This document shows, piece after piece, positions 33,356-38,674 of a DNA stretch of 38,674 nucleotides. Below the pieces are notes generated by a model, which made no database searches, was not told the origin of the DNA, and saw only the letters and a program-made list of their open reading frames with translations. Position numbers and translations under genes: made by a program. This DNA is from Patescibacteria group bacterium (lineage in GTDB: Bacteria; Patescibacteriota; Minisyncoccia; Phycocordibacterales; JAKFXT01). Every line of letters begins with the position of its first letter. Position 1 is the stretch's first letter. The stretch is taken from the NCBI GenBank assembly GCA_021731245.1, contig JAKFXT010000006.1:1-38674 (forward strand), in the 5' to 3' direction.

Positions 33356-35767
33356 TTATGAGAATATTTGTCTGCCTCCTCCAGAATCAAACCACTTAGC
33401 CGTGTTCTCAGCGATAGAGTCTGCGGGCCGACCTACCTGTAGGGATCTGTTTCTAATAGATTCTTTTATTAAAGCTATGTCTGACGGCCTTAGATTTTCA
33501 GCTGCGTCGGCTAACTGTCTTGCTGAAACATAATCCTTGAACGTGTTCGAACCAGAACCTGTGGTCATTTCTTTTATATCCATTCTGGCTATTTCTTCCC
33601 CTACCATATTTCCTAGAATACTTTTTGCTTGATCAGGATTATATTGAAGAGCCGAAACAAAATGCTCCTCTCTCTTTTTCTTAAATTTATCTTTGTTAAG
33701 AGAAGAAATTTCTTTGCTATCTAACAAACTCTTTGTTTGTTTGCGAGAAAGATTTTCAACAAACTCTTGAATTTCAAATATATCATCAGAAATAATTTCC
33801 AACTCTTCAGCCCCTGTCTTTCTAAGATTTTTTACCGCATTCTCATATTCAGAGGAGCCTTTAGCTTTTGTTTTAATTATTACTAGATCATCTCGAAGTT
33901 TTTGTTCTCGAAGCTTGGTAATTTTTTCTTTTTCTTGAGGTGTTAGTCCAGCCTTTTTCTTTATAGCTTTGATGGCCGCTGGTGAAAGAGTCTCAATAAT
34001 TTCTTTTTGATCACCAATGTTTTTGAACCATTGTGTGGCAGTAGACATCATTTGGACCTGTTCTTCCTCAGAAAGCTTTGAAAGATTTTCTTTTAAGCGC
34101 GCTTTTGCCGTTTCTGCCGCAAGGGCTGGAGGTGTGCCAGCAACAGCTCCTGCCCCAGCACGCATATCTTTTATATCTTTTTCAATTTCAAGCTTCCTTT
34201 TATTACTGTCAAGGGCTTCAACAGATTCCTCGTCCCGCTGGAATACTTTGTCACGAAGAGTGCGGAACTTTTGTCTCTGTTCTATAAAACCACCCTCAAC
34301 TCCAGTTCCGAGACCAGCCCCTTGTAGTCCAGCTCCAACTAAGGTGGAAGCGCGAGCGTCAAAGCTCGAACTCGCCACTCCCTTAAAGCCTTTCTGTACA
34401 GCTAGGCCTAGACGATTTGTTTTAAGAGCGTTTATATTTGATAGTCCGCTAGCCATTCTTCCTACTGTCTGTCTCCCAGCAAATCCAGCTGCGCCAAAGG
34501 TCATTCCGCCCGCCACTTTTCTAGACCACTTATCAGCAACTCCTAAGACTGATCCACCGGCGGAGCCGCTAAAGCTTTTGGAAATGACAAGGGAGCCAAT
34601 TAACATTGCTATAAGAATTCCAAAATTTACTAATACCGCCATGGAATCTTTGCCGGTTTCGCTTATTGCGCTAAAGAATCCACCGGAGGTCTGACCGTTT
34701 CTGTTTATCGCATTTATAAAGGCCGGATTATTAACTATAGAAGCAACAATCCAAAGAAGAGCCATTATTGTTGGTGCAAAAATAGCCTCCCTTATTAGAG
34801 ACTCTTTCCACATAGACCAAACTTTCGAAAGTCCAGAAATAACCGTTCCTAGCAGGGCGATGGGAGACAGCATCATCAAGAAAAGTAAAACTACAAAACG
34901 AATTACAAACAGAATTCCTATGGCCAGAAAACAAAAAGAAAGAATAATGCCAAATATAAGCCCAAAAAAACCAATCAGAAGAATATTACTGCCCCTAAAT
35001 CCTCTCGCTTCGTTGGTCACTCCGTTAGTGCTGTCAGAAGAATAAATAGTGGTGAGACGTGAAGCGTTCATAAAAACCCAAGAGAAACCGTTACTTGAAG
35101 TGCTGGGGCCTTTGCTTATAGAGTTGTAAAATTGAATTGCTAAAATATTTGAGGCGTCTACCACAACCTTTGTAAAGAACATACTGAAGTTTATAAGTAG
35201 AGCAACTATTATTAATTGGACGAGCATTTTTTTAGTCTCACCGCTTGAGGCACCAACAATGGTCATTATTGCGATATAAATAAGAATAAAAATGAAAAAC
35301 ATGTTAGCGAGATCGCGAAAAGTTTTCCATCCAGCAGTGATAACTCCAACTTCATTAATAAATTTAGACATTTGCAATACCGTAATGTCGATTGAAAAGT
35401 TTAAAAATGTTCCTGTAATTCCTACGAAAGCCCCCCCTATTATTAAAAGAACATTACCTGTACAGTCAAAAATACTAAAGCCTGTTGTCCAGTCCCAAGA
35501 ACATAGTCCAGGTGGACTATTCTTATTTGTTTCTTTGTTTGCTTTTTGAGCTGCGGCTGATTCTGCTACAGCTGTTTCTGTCGACACATATTCTCCCCTA
35601 TTTAAATCATATATTTGTCCCGCAGGTTCTGTTGTGGACTCGTCACCAATCGGTTGATTAGTGTTTGGGTCAAGTAGGCCTGTTTGCGCTTGCGCGGGTA
35701 AAATAAATCCAAAAACACTTTGGAGAATTATTGTAGAAACGATAATGTAATTAATAATTTTTTTCAT
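33356..35767 (-). CDS. VirB6/TrbL-like polytopic membrane protein with long cytoplasmic C-terminal domain
   Basis: Signal peptide; several TM segments (VLLIIGGAFVGITGTFLNFSIDITVLQMSKFINE, ANMFFIFILIYIAIMTIVGA, LIIVALLINFSMFFTKVVVDASN, FVVLLFLMMLSPIALLG) in the VirB6 style. Confidence 0.75.
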   Translation of the reverse strand: MKKIINYIIVSTIILQSVFGFILPAQAQTGLLDPNTNQPIGDESTTEPAGQIYDLNRGEYVSTETAVAESAAAQKANKETNKNSPPGLCSWDWTTGFSIFDCTGNVLLIIGGAFVGITGTFLNFSIDITVLQMSKFINEVGVITAGWKTFRDLANMFFIFILIYIAIMTIVGASSGETKKMLVQLIIVALLINFSMFFTKVVVDASNILAIQFYNSISKGPSTSSNGFSWVFMNASRLTTIYSSDSTNGVTNEARGFRGSNILLIGFFGLIFGIILSFCFLAIGILFVIRFVVLLFLMMLSPIALLGTVISGLSKVWSMWKESLIREAIFAPTIMALLWIVASIVNNPAFINAINRNGQTSGGFFSAISETGKDSMAVLVNFGILIAMLIGSLVISKSFSGSAGGSVLGVADKWSRKVAGGMTFGAAGFAGRQTVGRMASGLSNINALKTNRLGLAVQKGFKGVASSSFDARASTLVGAGLQGAGLGTGVEGGFIEQRQKFRTLRDKVFQRDEESVEALDSNKRKLEIEKDIKDMRAGAGAVAGTPPALAAETAKARLKENLSKLSEEEQVQMMSTATQWFKNIGDQKEIIETLSPAAIKAIKKKAGLTPQEKEKITKLREQKLRDDLVIIKTKAKGSSEYENAVKNLRKTGAEELEIISDDIFEIQEFVENLSRKQTKSLLDSKEISSLNKDKFKKKREEHFVSALQYNPDQAKSILGNMVGEEIARMDIKEMTTGSGSNTFKDYVSARQLADAAENLRPSDIALIKESIRNRSLQVGRPADSIAENTAKWFDSGGGRQIFS

Positions 35768-35770
35768 ATA

Positions 35771-37429
35771 TTAAATACCGGCACCCCCCTCTGTACTGCC
35801 ACCACTATTGATATTTGGAGGATTAAGACAAAGATTCAAATCTCTAGCGATTTGCTCATCGATAGTTCTAAGTTGTTCTGGTAGATCATAATCTCTTTCA
35901 AATTCCGCTTGTATAACATCTCCTTGGTTATGCACTTGAGAAATTAAGTTTGCAAACTCATTTACGAGAGAACGAAAACTGTCTCTTCTCTCGTATGGCA
36001 GAGCGTCTATCCTGTCTCCCAATGAATTTAAATTGTTTATATTGTTTTCGGCTATAGAAATGTCTCTTTGCATGGGTGTTTTGAAGAGAAGTATTCGTGT
36101 CAATTGAGGGGTTGTTATGGGAGTGGTTGTTGCTGATTCTCGCAAACATATCGCAAGATCTCTTTCTTTTTGGGCGGATACCTCTACACGAGCGATGGAT
36201 TGATTTTTAGTTAGAATATAATTATTTTCAGCATTTAAATTAGAGTTTATTTGAGAAACAGTGTCATTTTTAGTGCTTTGAAAGGCCTGTCTGTTTTCCT
36301 GTTCTACTTGGGATTCATAATCATTCACATATCCACCCCCACCTCCTCCTGCACCAAACAAACCACTGTCTCCCAAAACATTGGTAACTAAGCCATATAA
36401 AACAGCACCAAGGACCTCACTTATTTCATCCGCTGCAATAAGTTCATTTACTCCTGCACCAAGAGAGCTGTTTATTTGATCAGCAATAACGCTTCCTGGG
36501 GTATAAACATCACATTTTTGATAATAGATTTGTCCTTGCCCCGCGTCTAATTGTTGACCTGGGGTTATTTCAAATCCAGCCATTTGGTTTGCTGTTAGCG
36601 TGACACTTCTACCCTGAACACCAGATTCATTATTAAATTCGTATGTAGCACGCAACTCTTCTGCCTGCCTATTTCTTTCTTTACAGCTCGGGTCTTCCCA
36701 AGAGAAAAATCCACCACCCCAATTTAAAAGATTGAGTTCGCGTTGCTTGTCGGTTGTGATGGCTGCATCAACTTGTAAATTAAATAAGGCATATGCGCCG
36801 TACGGATTATTTTCTGGCTGTGTCGCCATTACATTCCAGGCGTTCCATCCACCAAGGGAGCCAAGTTCATTATTAACACCATTAATAAATCCTTCGTAAT
36901 TCCCAATAACTTGAGTCAAAGTACATTGCGCTCTTTGTGTGAATGAACGATTGTAAATTAGCGCACGTTTAAGTTGAAGCCGAAACGGGCTACACATCCA
37001 CTGCAATCCGGCATTATTGTAAATAATATTTCCTATAGCTTGATCAGCCACATTTGCAAAAAATTGTGTCGGGTCTTGTATAAAAGATGGATTTCCTTGA
37101 AATCCAGTTGCTGCCCACTTGATAATGCTTTGAGTTATATTGCGCAAAATCGTACGCGCAATCATTTTGAACATTGGGTCTAAAATATATTCCTTTACTG
37201 AAAGGGAGGTAACCTCTTTTCCTATTATTGAACTAGAAATTGTGCTTATTGTGCTCACAATGCCGTTATTGTAAATATTTAGTCCCGCGTTGGTCGCGTC
37301 AATTACTGGTTCATCAGCCTGTATTTTCTTAGCAGGAAGAACTGGAGAAAACAAAAATGCTAAAATCACAAATGTATAAATAATCTTAAATATCAACCAT
37401 TTTTGTTTTTGTGGGGTAAAAATACTCAT
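35771..37429 (-). CDS. Hypothetical secreted protein in T4SS-like locus
   Basis: Signal peptide; glycine run GAGGGGGGYVNDYESQVEQENRQAF followed by coiled-coil-like text; overlaps the upstream gene by 4 bp. Confidence 0.7.
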   Translation of the reverse strand: MSIFTPQKQKWLIFKIIYTFVILAFLFSPVLPAKKIQADEPVIDATNAGLNIYNNGIVSTISTISSSIIGKEVTSLSVKEYILDPMFKMIARTILRNITQSIIKWAATGFQGNPSFIQDPTQFFANVADQAIGNIIYNNAGLQWMCSPFRLQLKRALIYNRSFTQRAQCTLTQVIGNYEGFINGVNNELGSLGGWNAWNVMATQPENNPYGAYALFNLQVDAAITTDKQRELNLLNWGGGFFSWEDPSCKERNRQAEELRATYEFNNESGVQGRSVTLTANQMAGFEITPGQQLDAGQGQIYYQKCDVYTPGSVIADQINSSLGAGVNELIAADEISEVLGAVLYGLVTNVLGDSGLFGAGGGGGGYVNDYESQVEQENRQAFQSTKNDTVSQINSNLNAENNYILTKNQSIARVEVSAQKERDLAICLRESATTTPITTPQLTRILLFKTPMQRDISIAENNINNLNSLGDRIDALPYERRDSFRSLVNEFANLISQVHNQGDVIQAEFERDYDLPEQLRTIDEQIARDLNLCLNPPNINSGGSTEGGAGI

Positions 37430-38487
37430 TGTTGTTTGCTTTTTAGTTCTACTATGTCGGCAAAATTGGCATAGTAATAACCACTGTCTTTTATAGGCTC
37501 ATAAATAATGTTATTTCTTTGGAAAAGACTACGAGCATCAATAAAAGCTTTATGAAGCTCGGTAATTATTTCTGGATATTTTCCAAATGTGGCAAGTGTG
37601 GTTACAGGGTCTTTGAAAACATTTTGAGCTGATTTAAGAGAGGAAATAATTTTTTCTATAGCATTCAATAAATCTAAATGAGTGGAGACGGCTTTTTCTG
37701 GTACAGAAATCTTCAGCATCTGCTCTTTCGTGGAAGTGTAGCCGTTTATGATCGGATCAAGTTGTTTTAAAACATTTTCATCTTCTTGTTCTAGAGCTTT
37801 TTGAATAATTTCCAACTCACTTTCTTTCCATGTAGCTGTATTTTTTATAATACTTCCCATTTTATCCCCGTAATTTTTTAAAGTTTCCGTGCCATTCTCT
37901 GTCTTAACATTTTTTTCTATTATTAAATCTCCTTCTCCATAGAGACGGAACAAACCTATTGTTTTTGTTTGAGACAAAACCGAAGAAGCTATTTGTTGTT
38001 GCAGAGTAGAATCAATTTCTTTGCCACTTTGTTTGGCAGCTACATACTTACTAAAGAAATCTCGCGCCACAATATCTGTAGCTGTTAATTTCTCCGTATC
38101 TTTGATTGTTGCACCATCACTTGTGTCAGTCAGTATATTTAAGGTGTCATTTGGCCCCTTAATTTTTGGATCTCTATTTTTCTCTATTTCTTCGCCATCC
38201 GTTGTGCCGTCACCGTCCGTATCAGCATTTTCCGCATCAGTTTGCCAGAGTATTTCTTCCCAATTTTTTAATCCATCATTGTCACCGTCCATTGAGTTGG
38301 CTTTTTCAAATGAAAGTCGCTCTATCTCACTACTTGCAATAAGTGAGGGGCTGTCAGCGATTAAAACAGAAGGATTTTTTGACATAGAAAGTGCTTTGGC
38401 TCCCCAAACTAAGGCAATAACAAAAACCAGCGACCCCAACACGGCCGAAAAGCGTCTGCTAGGCAGTATTTTTGCAAAGTTTGTCAT
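37426..38487 (-). CDS. Membrane-anchored protein with thrombospondin type 3/EF-hand-like calcium-binding repeats
   Basis: N-terminal TM; MDGDNDGLKNWEEILWQTDAENADTDGDGTTDGEEIEKNRDP. Confidence 0.8.
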   Translation of the reverse strand: MTNFAKILPSRRFSAVLGSLVFVIALVWGAKALSMSKNPSVLIADSPSLIASSEIERLSFEKANSMDGDNDGLKNWEEILWQTDAENADTDGDGTTDGEEIEKNRDPKIKGPNDTLNILTDTSDGATIKDTEKLTATDIVARDFFSKYVAAKQSGKEIDSTLQQQIASSVLSQTKTIGLFRLYGEGDLIIEKNVKTENGTETLKNYGDKMGSIIKNTATWKESELEIIQKALEQEDENVLKQLDPIINGYTSTKEQMLKISVPEKAVSTHLDLLNAIEKIISSLKSAQNVFKDPVTTLATFGKYPEIITELHKAFIDARSLFQRNNIIYEPIKDSGYYYANFADIVELKSKQQ

Positions 38488-38674
38488 CTTTGCCTTTAAA
38501 AATTATATCAGACAAATGTCTTTTAAATTTTAAAAGACAGCTAACTTTGGGGATAGTTTACTAAAATTCTATAAAAAGTATTTTTATCCTAAATTGAGGC
38601 GGCTAAATCTCTCCACTGTGATAAAGAAAGGTCCTCCCCCCTTATGTTTAGGGGGATATTTGCCTTTCTGAAGG

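Noticed and set aside
34017-34694. 225-aa plus-strand ORF antisense to the VirB6/TrbL-like gene
   Set aside because: Mirror ORF of a long conserved-looking membrane protein gene; Ser/Pro/Ala-rich low-information translation typical of antisense frames.
38021-38533. 170-aa plus-strand ORF antisense to the calcium-binding protein gene
   Set aside because: Antisense shadow of a better-supported coding frame with TM and TSP3 repeats; no recognisable motifs.

Overview
The window looks like an AT-rich chromosomal segment from a Candidate Phyla Radiation (Patescibacteria, Parcubacteria-like) bacterium. This placement is inferred from gene content and order, small divergent housekeeping proteins and the gene style; no search was run. 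The left half carries housekeeping genes: rpsT, ruvA, a MurE-type ligase, mutM, a SpoU/TrmH methyltransferase, tRNA-Lys(UUU), a holA-like gene, polA, tsaE, pilB, ruvB, a short yebC, ruvC, tyrS and a class A PBP. The centre is a replication-origin-type neighbourhood: dnaN and dnaA on the minus strand, rpmH-rnpA-yidC-jag on the plus strand. rpmH is absent from the ORF track because it is only 44 aa. The right ~13 kb is one minus-strand block of about 12 genes resembling a type IV secretion/conjugation-like apparatus: VirB2-like pilin, split VirB4, PrgI-like protein, VirB6/TrbL-like protein, and many lineage-specific secreted or disordered proteins. The most notable unexplained items are: (1) a probable ~300-nt minus-strand structured ncRNA between pilB and ruvB, with its own consensus promoter and terminator; (2) two compositionally foreign single-gene cassettes with Shine-Dalgarno sites and terminators; (3) an in-frame double-hairpin insertion in polA; (4) repeated placement of -10 hexamers 6-8 nt from start codons, suggesting leaderless transcription; (5) a tandem pair of paralogous unknown genes in the T4SS-like locus; and (6) a repeated AAGGGCACACTT-type 12-mer in two proline-rich genes.
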